The notes below the pieces were generated by a model. It saw only the letters and a program-made list of their open reading frames with translations, searched no databases and was not told the origin of the DNA. From Lepidostoma basale (Eukaryota; Arthropoda; Insecta; Trichoptera; Lepidostomatidae), in the NCBI GenBank assembly GCA_022606425.2, contig JAHDVF020000672.1, positions 124,001-188,000 of the forward strand: a stretch of 64,000 bases of DNA. The letters are read 5' to 3'. Positions 32,385-42,595 of this stretch are shown piece after piece; the stretch's first letter is position 1; every line of letters begins with the position of its first letter. The translations under genes were made by a program, and so were the position numbers.

Positions 32385-32895
32385 CTAACTAACTAACTTA
32401 CCATCACGCCGTCTCCCCGGAAAGGTAGGCAGAAAGAATGGAACGCCACACTGTTCTGTCCTGACATACGTCTCTCGCTTCCTCTACATTCATACATCTT
32501 GTCATGCACGCACGTCGATTTTTCCGACTCGTCACGTGACCGACATTCAATATTTGATTGATTTGATCGTGCCACGTTTTCCTCGGCCTTCCTCTATTTC
32601 TAGTTCCGTTCACGCCGTTTACATATACCTTCTTTACCATTCTGTCTTCACTCATTCTTTCCATGTGTCCAAACCATCTTAATGACCCTTTCCTTATTTT
32701 GTTCATAACACTTTCATTCGCACCACATTCACTTCTTATACTTGCATTTGTCACTCTATCATATACAGATTTGCTACACATTCGTCTAAGAGATCTCATT
32801 TCTACTGCATTTATTCTATAACACTTTCATCCTTCTTTTGCCAGTTCCATGCTTCACTTCCATACATAAGGGTTTACATAAGGGGTCACATTTAT
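32385..32895 (-). mobile_element. LINE-B1 3' end, open over 131 residues
   Basis: The minus-strand ORF contains MRSLRRMCSKSVYDRVTNAS, ESVMNKIRKGSLRWFGHMER and RNRGRPRKTWHDQINQILNV, and ends LSAYLSGETA. The uninterrupted frame suggests a younger copy. It faces the B2 copy that follows. Confidence 0.85.
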
Positions 32896-32904
32896 GATCG
32901 AAAT

Positions 32905-33268
32905 AAATCGAAATAAAATAAGAAATGTAAGGCAGATGACTGCATCATGAATAAAATTAAAAAAGGATCCCTGAGATGGTTTGGACATATGGAACGAATG
33001 GATGAGAGTAGAATAGTTAAAAAGTTGTACACAAGCAGCGTGAGTGGGAAAAGAAGCCGAGGACGACCGAGGAAAACATGGCCTGACCAAATTAATCAAT
33101 TATTAAAAGGCGGCCACATTCGAAGTCGGAATAATCTACGTGCGTGTATGGTACGATGTATGAATGTAGAGGAAGTCCGAGAGGTATGCCAGGACAGGCC
33201 ATTGTGGCGATCCATCCTCTCTGCCTACCCCTCCGGAGAAATGGCGTGATGGTTAGTTAGTTAGTTAT
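32905..33268 (+). mobile_element. LINE-B2 3' end, open over 100 residues
   Basis: MNKIKKGSLRWFGHMERMDE, SGKRSRGRPRKTWPDQINQL and WRSILSAYPSGEMA, then a stop and (TTAG)n. With 32385-32895 it forms an inverted pair of different subfamilies. Confidence 0.85.
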
Positions 33269-33269
33269 A

Positions 33270-33390
33270 AAATACGAGATCACGGCACGAGACCCATACT
33301 AACGACCTACAATAGCTCCATGTTGCAAATATTATCTATGTGATTACGGCCTGGTAAATACTTTCAAGACGGCATTGTCTGTGGTGTTTG
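33270..33390 (+). repeat. Repeat N copy
   Basis: It shares gagatcacggcacgagaccc, ctccatgttgcaaatattat and tacggcctggtaaatacttt with the other repeat N copies. It ends about 40 bp from the stop codon of the GNAT gene, so it may lie in that gene's 3' untranslated region. Confidence 0.5.
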
Positions 33391-33426
33391 ATGCGGGCAT
33401 CTATGGTTTCGTCTCGTTTTACGAGT

Positions 33427-36400
33427 TCAGCAAATAGACAGGGCCATGTACTTCATGGAGTGCGTGTTGATGCCTTCCATCGGGAAGAGGTATGTGTCGG
33501 CCAGACGGGAGTAGGTCACCTCTCCGATCTCCTCGAAGCCGCATTTACTGGCAAGAACCTGCGACTCCACGGCAGTGAACACAGTGGCTGTCAGGCGGAA
33601 GCCCATAGCCTTGCACAAAGGTACCCTGGAGGGAGATAAAATATATTAAATCCAAAAACGTTTTCTCAAAAGATATTAGTAAGGCCACTGGTGGCCGCTA
33701 CGTAGGCGCACTCCCGTAAGGCCACTTTTTTTTACCACTCCTTTTTTTTTAATATTGTTTGTCAGCCAACTCAAATTTAAATAATGTCAAAATATTTATA
33801 TTGATAGGTAGTTACAAAAAAAAAATCGTTAAAAATTCATTTGTAATGATTGATTCTTCAAATAAAAAATATTTTGGGCTACTTATAGTTTTGCATAGTG
33901 TGGTACTTTTTAAAACAATCTCCAGGATGGAGACCAGGTTTTCTGGAACAGGTCTCACAAAACCACACTGTTTCCCGTCTTCCCCCTGGAATCTTTCTGT
34001 TACTGCACACAGTACAGTCTTTAGAACCTTTGTTCAGTTTCGCAATGAAGTGGGGCTTGTACTCTAATTGCTCCTCTGCATGACGTTCCTGTCATTTTAG
34101 GTTATGTGATTTTGCAAGGATTATTTTATAGTAAAATAAAAACGGAAAACAGTAAAAATATTATTAAACCGTGAAATTAAATGTTTTTTAACGAATAATC
34201 ACAACAAATACACCGCGCGCAAGTTTCATCATGTCGGCCGCCAGACGACAACTGAGTTGTAGCGTACATATAGCGATGTCGGCTGGCATTCGACAAAGGA
34301 GTGGTAAGGGTTAAAAATGATTTCAGTAGGAATTTAAAAATAAATTTTTGTGTGGCTAGCGACATCTATACACTATCTCTGCAAGAAAAATGAACCTTCT
34401 GACGTTGGTCGATCTTATTGAAAAAGGGATGTGAAAAAGAGAGATTGATATAAAGGATCAAAAGGATATCACTGAAAGAATTAAATTTCAAGTGATAATA
34501 GACAAGAACTGATATAACATACTTTGATTTTTTAATGTTTACTTTCAATGAATATTTTTTTATAAAAATGTAAAAATTATATTTATTTATGCTTGTGATA
34601 ACCCTAATTGACTGATAGCTTCGGAGATCGACGTCTTTCATATTCGTGAAAGTACGTTCAGAAGACAAATACTCTTGACTTTGGAGAGTATCTTGTATTC
34701 CTAATGTCGAACCATCTCTCATGTGTTCCTGGCATTATATATTTATTATGTTTTACCTGTTCTCAATAGATGCCTTCAACTATAATTGTTGTTTGTAATA
34801 TCTTTTGAGAAAATAAACTGATTTAATTTGATTACAGTTCACTGCATGCTGCGAGCTTCGCGTTGTTTGATCAGACCTCTATAGATGAATTAATGGATAA
34901 TTGAGTACCTGGCCTTGAGAATCTCGGCGCCGATGTTTTGCCCTCGGTAGTCCCGCGCCACGGCCAGCCCGAAGGCCCCAAGGTATTCGGGGACGTCGTA
35001 CCTCGAGAAAACGTCCACCTCGTGGGTGATGTGCAGCACAGATCGCATCACTCGCTCGAACAAGCTTCCTGGCTTCACCTGAAACAGCGATCATTTGAGA
35101 AATCATAAAGCAGAAACAAATCCCTGTAGCGTGTCGTGACAGAGAACCTTCATATGTCGTGACGTTTTTATGAGTCGGTGACAAAAATACTTCTTATTCT
35201 TCTTTTCCATCTTCCTTGTTGTAGACCTATGAGATCTGTTCTCCAGAGTTTTGCTCCGACTGTAAGGTGGATTCCCAGCTGTTCTTTCATTTTTTACCCA
35301 TCCCTCCTTATCTGTAAACTATTGGTCCCCAGCATGCCCAAGAGAAATGCTCTTGACTTTAGTATCTTGTATTCCTAAAGTTGAACCATCTCCCATGCAT
35401 CCCTGGTATTATGTATTATATTTTACCTGTTCTCAATAGATGCCTTAAACTTTGATATTGTTTATAATATCTTTTGAGTAAATAAACTTGACTTTGACTT
35501 AATTTGATTCGATTAGTAAGTAAATTTATTTCACTCTCATACATAAAGGTAGTACAAAAACACTATCGTGTACTGCCATTTTAGCTTTTTTGGATAGGCT
35601 TTTCACTATCTTGCCTGCATCAACCCTTCTTTCAAAACCACATTTTCCATATATTAATTAAAGTTTTAATGATATTCAAACTTACATCGATGTCCTTGTG
35701 ATCCTTTACAGAGTGAGCCAGGATGTTGACTCCGACGATAGTGGCCTTGTGGTCTTCCTTCCTCTCTACTTCTCCCTTCTCGTCTTCCAGGAGACACACC
35801 ATTGACAGGCGATCCTGCAGGGTATTCAGCCACATCCCTCTAATGGCCTCCATCGTCTCCTTGTCATCGTGCATGTCTTCAACACAAGCATAACAATGCA
35901 TCGATCAAAATTTCAAAAGTTCACAGCTTTGCCCATAAAATGCTTTTCCCTACATTTGCAGCTCATATTTTAGTGTATCTTACACATGAACACTTTCGAA
36001 TGATTCCTGACGTCCTTCGTGGCAGAGTGGCAAGACTGCCATTCCGAAGGTCCCGGGTTCGATTCCCTGCGATGGCAGTGCAATTGTCACACTGTCATTG
36101 GTCAATGTAGAATTCACGTGACAATAAAATGGCGATAGATAAGCTACCTATCAAATGTCATGAGAATCAATATAATATGATACGAGTATCTAAAAATAAA
36201 TTGTATACAGTAAATGGAGTCTGAGACGGAAAAATCACACTCTGAGACGGAACCCAGCCTGCATCGCTCAGGGCGCACTAGACTGGTCCCCTATGGGGGG
36301 AAAGAGAAAGCGAGGCAGACCTAGAGCCACCTGAAGAAGAGCCCTGCAGGACGAGGTAAAGGCAGCAGGCCTCACTTGGGATGATGTTAGGCATCAGGCA

Positions 36401-37698
36401 TGCGATAGAGTCGGGTGGAGAAGGTTCCTTGAGGCCCTATAAACCACGGAGGTGTGACAGGACAAAAATTAGAAGAAGAAATGGAGTCAAATGACCAGTT
36501 GTATACAAAAAAAAAACTTTTTGCTTAAGTTCCTTACTACCAATTCCTACGTAAGTTCATACTCACTTTGTTTTTACTGCAAATGAAGCCAGTCGCACAA
36601 TAGCGGTTAAGAAACGTTCTTATTTTAAATTCAATCACTTTTCGTTGCGATACAAGTCGCTCCATATTAGCGACAATTAATTTAAAAATAAAATATCTAA
36701 TTACATTAAAAAACTAACTTACAAAATAAGCATAACGCGCTAATTTATTGTTTCTTGAACAATGATGTAAAACTCTATATTAAATAATCAATACGAATGA
36801 AAACGTCAGTTTTCTAGAAGTTTTACTATATTTTATGGGAATGACATGTTTCGCCCTTCTAAGGCATTATCAAATATAGAAGAATACATCAATTGACTAC
36901 GCACACAAGATGGCGATTTTATTTTATATATAATATTTAGAGTCAAGTCGCCTTGAAATATGTAAAATCATTTGTAAACAATTTGTAAAAATATGTTTTT
37001 CTTAGAAACACTTTATTTCGTCCTACCTTAAATAACTTATTTTTGATTTATATTATATCATTAACTATGTAACCATTGTCATAACATTTCTAAACGAGTT
37101 CCAAGAAACACTTTCCACCAACCAATTTTTGTTAATTACCATATTCTGCTCCATTTACTAGTGTATATAAACTGCAACGAGTTAAAGTTTTGTCACATTT
37201 GATAATGCCTTAGAAGGGCGAAACATGTCATTCCCATTAAATATAATAAAACTTCTAGAAAACTGACGTTTTCGTTCGTATTAATTAAATAACGCCGTTT
37301 TCTAGGAGGGGTAGGAAGAGAAGATGGACCACCACACAGTCTATCCTGACATATCTCTCGAGCTTCCTATATATTTTATACATCGTAACAAGAACGCTCG
37401 TCGATTTTCCGACGGAAGGGCGCCGCTGCGTACTATAACAGTTTTGGGTGTGTGGCGGCCGTATTACATAATGGAAGCAAGTGTAACGTAAGAAGGGTAA
37501 CTCACTAACGGCCTTGCACAGCGGCTCGTCCAGGACGAAATACTCGCACATGAAGTCCACCACGTCCTGGAACATGTCTTCTGGCACATCCTGGATCCGG
37601 AATGAGGGAATCCGCCCCGACCCCGGCATGGGCCTCCGTCCCTTGAAGCGCCGCCAGACGGTCGGCATGGAGATGCTGCTGGGACGTTTCCACTCCAT
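33427..37698 (-). CDS. AANAT-like GNAT N-acetyltransferase, complete (GNAT-1)
   Basis: Four exons: 37698-37506, 35876-35686, 35078-34909 and 33625-33427, with intron phases 1, 0 and 2, giving 250 residues. The ATG follows a splice acceptor by one base, so an upstream noncoding exon is likely. The N-terminus MEWKRPSSISMPTVW leads to FRIQDVPEDMFQDVVDFMCE, then TIVGVNI. Motif A, GLAVARDYRGQNIGAEILKA, carries the RGQxxGA acetyl-CoA pyrophosphate-binding loop. The last exon has ATVFTAVESQVLASKCGFEE, a typical GNAT motif B. From memory this is the insect AANAT-like family, which transfers acetyl from acetyl-CoA to arylalkylamines such as dopamine; the substrate of this member is unknown. No signal peptide, so probably cytosolic. 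The reading frame is intact and introns are full of repeats. A paralogue with the same intron phases lies at 55964. Confidence 0.85.
33640..34611. other. Intron 3 of GNAT-1, no further gene seen
   Basis: AT-rich intron sequence. The ORFs at 33759-34067 and 33898-34083 overlap in different frames with no family signature. Confidence 0.5.
34612..34840 (+). mobile_element. LINE-A 3' end in GNAT-1 intron 3
   Basis: It starts at gatagcttcggagatcgacg and runs to aaaataaactgatttaattt. It lies antisense in the intron, about 70 bp from the exon 3 donor at 34909. Confidence 0.8.
35180..35345 (-). mobile_element. LINE-E-like 3' end in GNAT-1 intron 2
   Basis: It begins with the antisense GAA tail (cttcttattcttcttttcc) and matches the copy at 54900-55080 (gtagacctatgagatctgtt then cagagttttgctcc). 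Confidence 0.55.
35346..35512 (+). mobile_element. LINE-A 3' end in GNAT-1 intron 2
   Basis: gctcttgactttagtatctt through gagtaaataaacttgacttt, ending in a degenerate ttgattcgatt tail. Confidence 0.7.
35535..35640 (-). mobile_element. LINE-B fragment in GNAT-1 intron 2
   Basis: Antisense internal LINE-B (actgccattttagctttttt then catcaacccttctttcaa), just upstream of the 35686 donor in plus coordinates. Confidence 0.6.
36011..36516 (+). mobile_element. SINE-S interrupted by LINE-F
   Basis: This is the best SINE-S copy. The tRNA-like head with A-box (TGGCAGAGTGG) and B-box (GGTTCGATTCC) starts at 36011. The body runs to 36221, resumes after the LINE-F insertion at 36489 and ends gttgtatac plus an A-run. 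It lies in GNAT-1 intron 1. Confidence 0.85.
36222..36478 (+). mobile_element. LINE-F 3' end inserted in SINE-S
   Basis: It is flanked by the 10-bp direct repeat aaatggagtc at 36212-36221 and 36479-36488. The insert matches 488-823 inverted and ends in (GAA)n (agaagaag at 36471), the expected 3' tail of a target-primed insertion. Confidence 0.9.
36745..37290. repeat. Repeat C, full copy in GNAT-1 intron 1
   Basis: Outer end tttattgtttcttgaacaat, then arms of about 95 bp: aatacgaatgaaaacgtcag at 36790 and inverted cgttttcgttcgtattaatt at 37266. Each arm contains a hammerhead-like core: minus strand 36842-36877 and plus strand 37199-37230 (TTGATAATGCC, hairpin, GGGCGAAAC, ATGTC). The centre has a possible TATA box (gtgtatataaactgcaac). 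Confidence 0.7.
37290..37415 (-). mobile_element. LINE-B 3' end in GNAT-1 intron 1
   Basis: cgccgttttctaggaggggt through gtcgattttccgacg, abutting the repeat C right arm. A repeat P-like block (agggcgccgctgcg) follows at 37418-37480, close to the exon 1 donor at 37506. Confidence 0.7.
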
Positions 37699-37824
37699 CC
37701 TGGGATGGAACAAGATTTTAATTACTTTAATCTTATGTGCATTATCATGAAAATCCATATTAAATATACAACATTGATATAAACCTTTTTAAAACCTTTC
37801 TTTGATAGACTTACATCTCAAATA

Positions 37825-37945
37825 AAATGTGCACAACGATGTTCTTGTGCCGACACTTATGTACGAAAGCGAAGCATGGAACTGGCAAAAGAATGATGTT
37901 AGAATAAAAGCAGTAGAAATGATATCTCTTAGACGTCCAAAAACA
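37825..37945 (+). mobile_element. LINE-B1 fragment
   Basis: VHNDVLVPTLMYESEAWNWQ then AVEMISLRR: a short internal C-terminal block about 130 bp upstream of the GNAT-1 start codon on the other strand. Confidence 0.75.
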
Positions 37946-37992
37946 AATAGTCCATTGTTTTGGCCGAAACACTATGATACTGTAACATTATC

Positions 37993-38159
37993 ACTGTTAA
38001 AATTTAAAACACTGTTATAATATCACAATTTCTTTTTATTCACTGAGAGTCTAGCGACAGCTGTTCCGCCAACCGATGTTGACATCATCAGGTGTTACAA
38101 TAAACTAGGTGAATAAAAAGAAATTGTGATATTATAACAGTGTTTTAAATTTTAACAGT
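37993..38159. repeat. Perfect 51-bp-arm hairpin with a hammerhead-like apex
   Basis: Arms 37993-38043 and 38109-38159 are exact inverted repeats (start actgttaaaatttaaaacac). The 65-bp loop holds, on the minus strand at 38092-38053, CTGATGA, hairpin GTCAACATCGGTTGGC, GGAAC, AGCTGTC. The layout is a type I hammerhead with the arms as a very long stem I, but the GAAA box reads GGAA. Confidence 0.75.
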
Positions 38160-38225
38160 AATAAATATGTATTATGTAAGTGTCAAATGCAAAAATTAAC
38201 GTAAGTATGGAGAAAATAACTTACT

Positions 38226-38688
38226 AACTAACCATCACGCCGTCTCCCCGAAGGGGTAGGCAGAAAGAATGGACTGCCACACCTTTCTTTCCTGACATAT
38301 TTCTCTCGCTTCCTCAACATTCATACATCGTGTCATGCACGCGCGTCGATTTCTCTGACTCCTCACATGGCCGACATTCAATATTTGATTTATTTGATCG
38401 TGCCACGTTTTCCTCGGTCTTCCTCTATTTCTGGTACCATTTACATAATTAACATATAATTTTTTTACCATTCTTTCTTCATTCATTCTTTCCGTATGTC
38501 CAAACCATCTTAATGATCCTTTCATTATTTTGTTCATGACACCATCATTCGCGCCGCATTCACTTCTTATATTTTTATTCGACACTATCATACACAGAAT
38601 ATTCACACATTCGTCTAAGAGATCTCATTTCTACTGCATTTATTCTACTTTCATCCTTCCTTTGCCAGTTCCATGCTTCGCTTGTGTG
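38226..38688 (-). mobile_element. LINE-B1, left half of an inverted pair
   Basis: The minus-strand ORF of 123 residues contains SNKNIRSECGANDGVMNKIM, NEERMVKKLYVNYVNGTRNR and ILSAYPFGETA. It is open through the C-terminus. Confidence 0.85.
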
Positions 38689-39047
38689 AATACTCTCTAT
38701 ATCTCGATAGGGTGTCGAATGAAAATATAAGAAGTGAATGCGGTGCGAATGATGGTGTTATGAACAAAATAATGAAAGGATCATTAAGATGGTTTGGACA
38801 CATGGAAAGAATGAATGAAGAAAGAATGGTAAAAAAAATATATGTCAATGATGTAAATGGAACTAGAAATATAATCGGAAGACCGAGGAAAACGTGGCAC
38901 GATCAAATAAATCAAATATTGAATGTCGGCCATGTGAGGAGTCAGAGAAATCGACGCGCGTGCATGACACGATGTATGAATGTTGAGGAAGCGAATTGAG
39001 AAATATGTCAGGAAAGAAAAGTGTGGCACTCCATGGTTAGATAGTCA
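38689..39047 (+). mobile_element. LINE-B1, right half of an inverted pair
   Basis: Plus-strand copy starting in the same region (VSNENIRSECGANDGVMNKI) and running to MTRCMNVEEAN. It is almost the mirror image of 38226-38688, with a spacer of only a few bases. It lost its last coding part and most TTAG units. Confidence 0.85.
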
Positions 39048-39384
39048 GTTCTAAATGTTTTTAATCATATTTATGTTATTGATATCGCTGTATGTTACCC
39101 TTAATAAATAAAACAATAAAATCTTAAACTGTGCTCTTGACAAGTAGATGACAAGACTGGTGACTTACGCGAATTTAAGATGCAATAAATAAGTCGTGAG
39201 ATCTGGCTTGATTAATCTCTTCAGATGCTGGTGGAGTGTGGACCAAGCCACCCGGAAGATTCCTCGCTACTGAGAGCGGAGGTTGCGCACCCCCAAGTAA
39301 ATGCCTCCTAATAACTACCCCTCTCCCAGCGAGGGTGACCAAGCGCTACCCTGTAATACCGGGATCACGAATTTAATGCCGTAG
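39048..39384. other. No gene; GC-richer patch at 39215-39370
   Basis: The patch with agccacccggaagattcctc and ctctcccagcgagggtgacc looks like a fragment of some element, but I find no second copy in the window. Confidence 0.4.
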
Positions 39385-40125
39385 TTCATTTTGTTTAATA
39401 AAGTTTTCATTATTAATTTCATCATTTACTGTTTTATTTATTTATTAATTTGATTTTATTTATTAATTCTGTATTTTTTATTTATTAATTTTGGTTATCG
39501 ATTACTTTGGTCATTTAATGCTTTATTATTTATTTTGTTTAATAAAGTTTCCATTATTTTGGTATAAGATTGATATGGTAATTACACTCTTTTCAATCAT
39601 ATTGTTTTATTTTGGTTATTGGTTAATTTGGTCACTGCATATTTTAAATTCATTTTGTTAAAAAAACTAACCTTATTTTGGTGACAGATTAATTATTCGT
39701 TCCTCGTTTTTTTAAATCATTTTAAAATAATGTTTTAATTATTTTGTTTGTCGATTAATTTGGTCACTGCATATTTTATATTCATTATGTTAAAAAAAAA
39801 AACTATCCTTATTATGGTGACAGACTAATTTTTCATTCCTCGTTTTTTAAAAATCATTTTAAAATAATGTTTTAATTATTTTGTTTGTCGATTAATTTGG
39901 TCATTGCATGTTTTTTTATTAATTTATTTAAAAAAATTTTTCAATATTTTTATTTTCGATTAATCAGGTAACTGCATGTTTTTTTAAAAAATGAATTTAA
40001 TTATTTTTGGTAACGATTAATTTGGTCACTCAATGTTTTTTTTTAAATATGTTTTTGTTTAATAAAGTTTTCATTATATTGGTAATCGAAGAATTTGGTC
40101 TCTTCATATAAATTATTATTTTCGA
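39385..40125. repeat. AT-rich complex tandem repeat
   Basis: Units with the pattern taataaagttttcattattt then ggt(a/g)ac-gattaatttggtcact and gcatgtttttt recur about ten times. From 39640 to 39905 a higher-order unit of roughly 125 bp is repeated twice nearly exactly. Confidence 0.75.
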
Positions 40126-40144
40126 TAAATAAGAGATGGAACCA

Positions 40145-40290
40145 GAACTTCATTTTGAACGGCCATTTTCTGTTTATTCCATTGATTATTTACAAGAACA
40201 ATTTTTAAAACTCCGTTTATCTTGTTAGCTACACCAATCTTTCTTTCGACGTTACTATCCGCTCGGCAATCTACTGTGAACATACTACTT
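40145..40290 (-). mobile_element. LINE-B3 internal fragment
   Basis: ccaatctttctttcgacgtt then actatccgctcggcaatcta matches the B3 segment upstream of the C-terminus (compare 44595-44665). Confidence 0.55.
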
Positions 40291-40469
40291 GTTGCACTAT
40301 TGAGAATTCAATTATACTTGTAAAAGCTTAACTTCCAGTATATGTTATATGATGTATACAAACTTTAGTCCGTTGTCCGTAACTTCCCTTACAATATGGT
40401 CACCGCACAATTTGTTAAAATTATTAGATTTTCCACTAATTGCGATTACGAAAGGTTAAATAACCATGT

Positions 40470-41275
40470 TCCATGGAAGTGTAATGGAAATGTTGTAGAA
40501 GCATGGAACTGGCAAAATAATAATGAAAGTAGAATAACTGCAGTAGAAATGAGTTGTCTATATGTTAGGAAATTAATACGAATGAAAACGTCAGTTTTCC
40601 AGAAGTTTTATTGTATTTTATGGGAATGACATGTTTCGCCATTCTAAGGCATGGCGATTTTATTTTATATATAATACTTAGAATCATAAGTCACCTTGAA
40701 ATATGTAAAATCATTTGTAAAAAATTTGTAAAAATATTTTTTTTAGAAACACTTTATTTCGTCCTACCTCAAATAACTTATTTTTGATTAATATAATATC
40801 ATTTAGTATCCTCTAACTATGTAACCATTATCATAAAATTTCTTAACGAGTTCCAAGAAACACTTTCCAATATTTTTGGACCTACCCAAATAATTCTTTG
40901 TTAAAAATGTATAAAGTCACATACATTTTCGTTAATTACCATATTCTGCTCCATTTACTAGTGTATATAAACTGCAACGAGTTCAAGTTTCGTCACATTT
41001 GATAATGCCTTAGAAGGGCGAAACATGTCATTCCCATAAAATATAGTAAAAATTCTAGAAAACTGACGTTTTCATTCGTATTAATTATTTAATATGGAGT
41101 TTTACATCATTGTTCGAGAAACAATAAATATATGTTAGGGTGTCAAATGCATATATAAGAAGTGAATGCAGTGCAAATGAAAGGGTTATGATAATAATTA
41201 AAGGATCATTAAGATGGTTTGGAAACATAGAGCCAATAAATAAAGAAATAATGGTGAAGAAATTAAATGTTAACT
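40470..41275 (+). mobile_element. LINE-B1 interrupted by repeat C
   Basis: The left piece ends after EAWNWQNNNESRITAVEMS. The right piece resumes at 41140 with VSNAYIRSECSANE-like frames and GSLRWFGNIEPINKEIMVKK. The element between them is flanked by an 11-bp duplication. Confidence 0.75.
40570..41128. repeat. Repeat C with target-site duplication
   Basis: A 559-bp element between direct repeats tatatgttagg at 40559-40569 and 41129-41139. Arms aattaatacgaatgaaaacg and its inverse at 41060-41090; the right side extends to gagaaacaataaa. Hammerhead-like cores lie at 40627-40652 (minus) and 40999-41030 (plus). The 11-bp duplication suits a Mutator-like or target-primed mechanism, not Tc1/mariner or piggyBac. 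Confidence 0.75.
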
Positions 41276-41324
41276 TCTTCTTCTTCCTCTTAGTTTAAGT
41301 CGTATGACCAGATTTTAGTTCAGA

Positions 41325-41755
41325 AAAAAATCTGAGGTATCTCTACATGAGGGAGCATGGTAGCTATCCGTGGCTCTATCCCACAGCATTTCTTTTGTGC
41401 TGGAGGGTGTTCGGCTTTTTGTCCCCGATAGATATCTCCGACAGTGACAGCATAGATTGTTTTACCTACCGGCCGCCAGAACCAACCTGCCTCTGGTGAC
41501 ACCGGTGGGAAGAGCAATTTATCTGCTGAACGCGGTCTCCTCGGAGATCGACGTCTTTCATATGAGTGAAAGTACATTCAGAAGGCAAATACTCTTAATT
41601 CTGGAGAGTATCCTGTGTTCCTAATATAGAACCATCTCTCATGCGTTCCTGGTAGTATACTAAATACAATATATTATTTTACCTGTTTTCAATAGATGGC
41701 TAAAAAAATAATTTTGTAATGTCTATAGATGAAATAAACTGATTTGATTTGATCT
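41325..41755 (+). mobile_element. LINE-A 3' end with internal deletion
   Basis: ctctacatgagggagcatgg, then after a deletion GCSAFCPR-type frames, then LFYLPAARTNLPLVTPVG-like coding and the TTTGA tail at 41738-41753. The translation is typical of the C-terminus of jockey/CR1/R1-like elements. Confidence 0.75.
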
Positions 41756-41945
41756 CTCCATCAATTTAACAATATTTGCAATTCTCGTATTCTCCATGCG
41801 GTCCACGTTTTTTCTCCAAAATCGCCTTCTGCTTCTTCCCCATCTCACTTTGTCCTGAACACCACAGACAGACCTTATCGATTCATTTCTGATCCGATCT
41901 CTGAGGGTTTTGCTTGCGATGGAGCGTAGGGTTCGATTATATAAA
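41756..41945 (-). mobile_element. LINE-E fragment
   Basis: The minus strand reads RTLRSIASKTLRDRIRNESI, RSVCGVQDKVRWGRSRRRFW and ENTRIANIVKLMER, with clear LINE-E homology. Confidence 0.75.
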
Positions 41946-41965
41946 TAGAGTAAAGTTGTGAAAAA

Positions 41966-42190
41966 TATTGTCTGAATATGGAAAAAGTACAAAACTGATC
42001 ACGGCAATTAAGTCGCTATACACGGAAAGCACTGCTAGTGTCAGAGTAAATGGAGATCTTACAGCCTGGTTTGATATCAATAAAGGTGTCGAACAGGGTT
42101 GCGTAATGTCCCTGTGGTTATTTAATCTATATATGGACAAGTGTACGAAAGTGATATTATGGAAGCTGTGCTCAACAAAGATAATGGTTT
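41966..42190 (+). mobile_element. LINE reverse-transcriptase fragment (motif GVxQGCVxSxxLFNLYMD)
   Basis: The 74-residue ORF has TKLITAIKSLYTESTASVRV, WFDINKGVEQGCVMSLWLFN and LYMDKC. This is the classic non-LTR reverse-transcriptase motif before the catalytic YADD block. It is one of only two places in the window where catalytic-domain reverse transcriptase survives. Confidence 0.85.
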
Positions 42191-42394
42191 AGCCAGTGAC
42201 TGTCAAATTGAGATATCCAAACTAAAAACGACGATCTCCAGAGGTCCATGTCTTCATGTGATGGCTATGTCTGTAAGCATTTAAAAACAGCTAATTCAGC
42301 TGGTCACATCTTCCTCGAAATAACCAACTTCGACTGTAGTTATAAACTTTACATATTTCATACGAGGGGGTAAGCAGAAATAATACATCGTTAA

Positions 42395-42595
42395 CATAAA
42401 ATACATCATGACGTATGGAATAGAGGTCAGAGCCAATACCAATAGAACCTTCTTAGAGTAGCAGAAATGCAAACCATACTCTCCATCGCAGGCAAAACCC
42501 CCAGAGATCGGATCAGAAATGAAACGATAATCATCCCAGGACAGCCCACCGTCACAAATAGGTCATACGACCTAAACTAAGTAGAAGAAGAATAA
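42395..42595 (+). mobile_element. LINE-E fragment
   Basis: catgacgtatggaatagagg then cagagccaataccaatagaa (the TYGIEVRANTNR region). It ends in agtagaagaagaataataa. Confidence 0.6.

Noticed and set aside
36011..36085. tRNA-like block with A-box and B-box
   Set aside because: It is followed by a fixed SINE body shared by five other copies, and the head does not fold as a normal tRNA; annotated as SINE-S.
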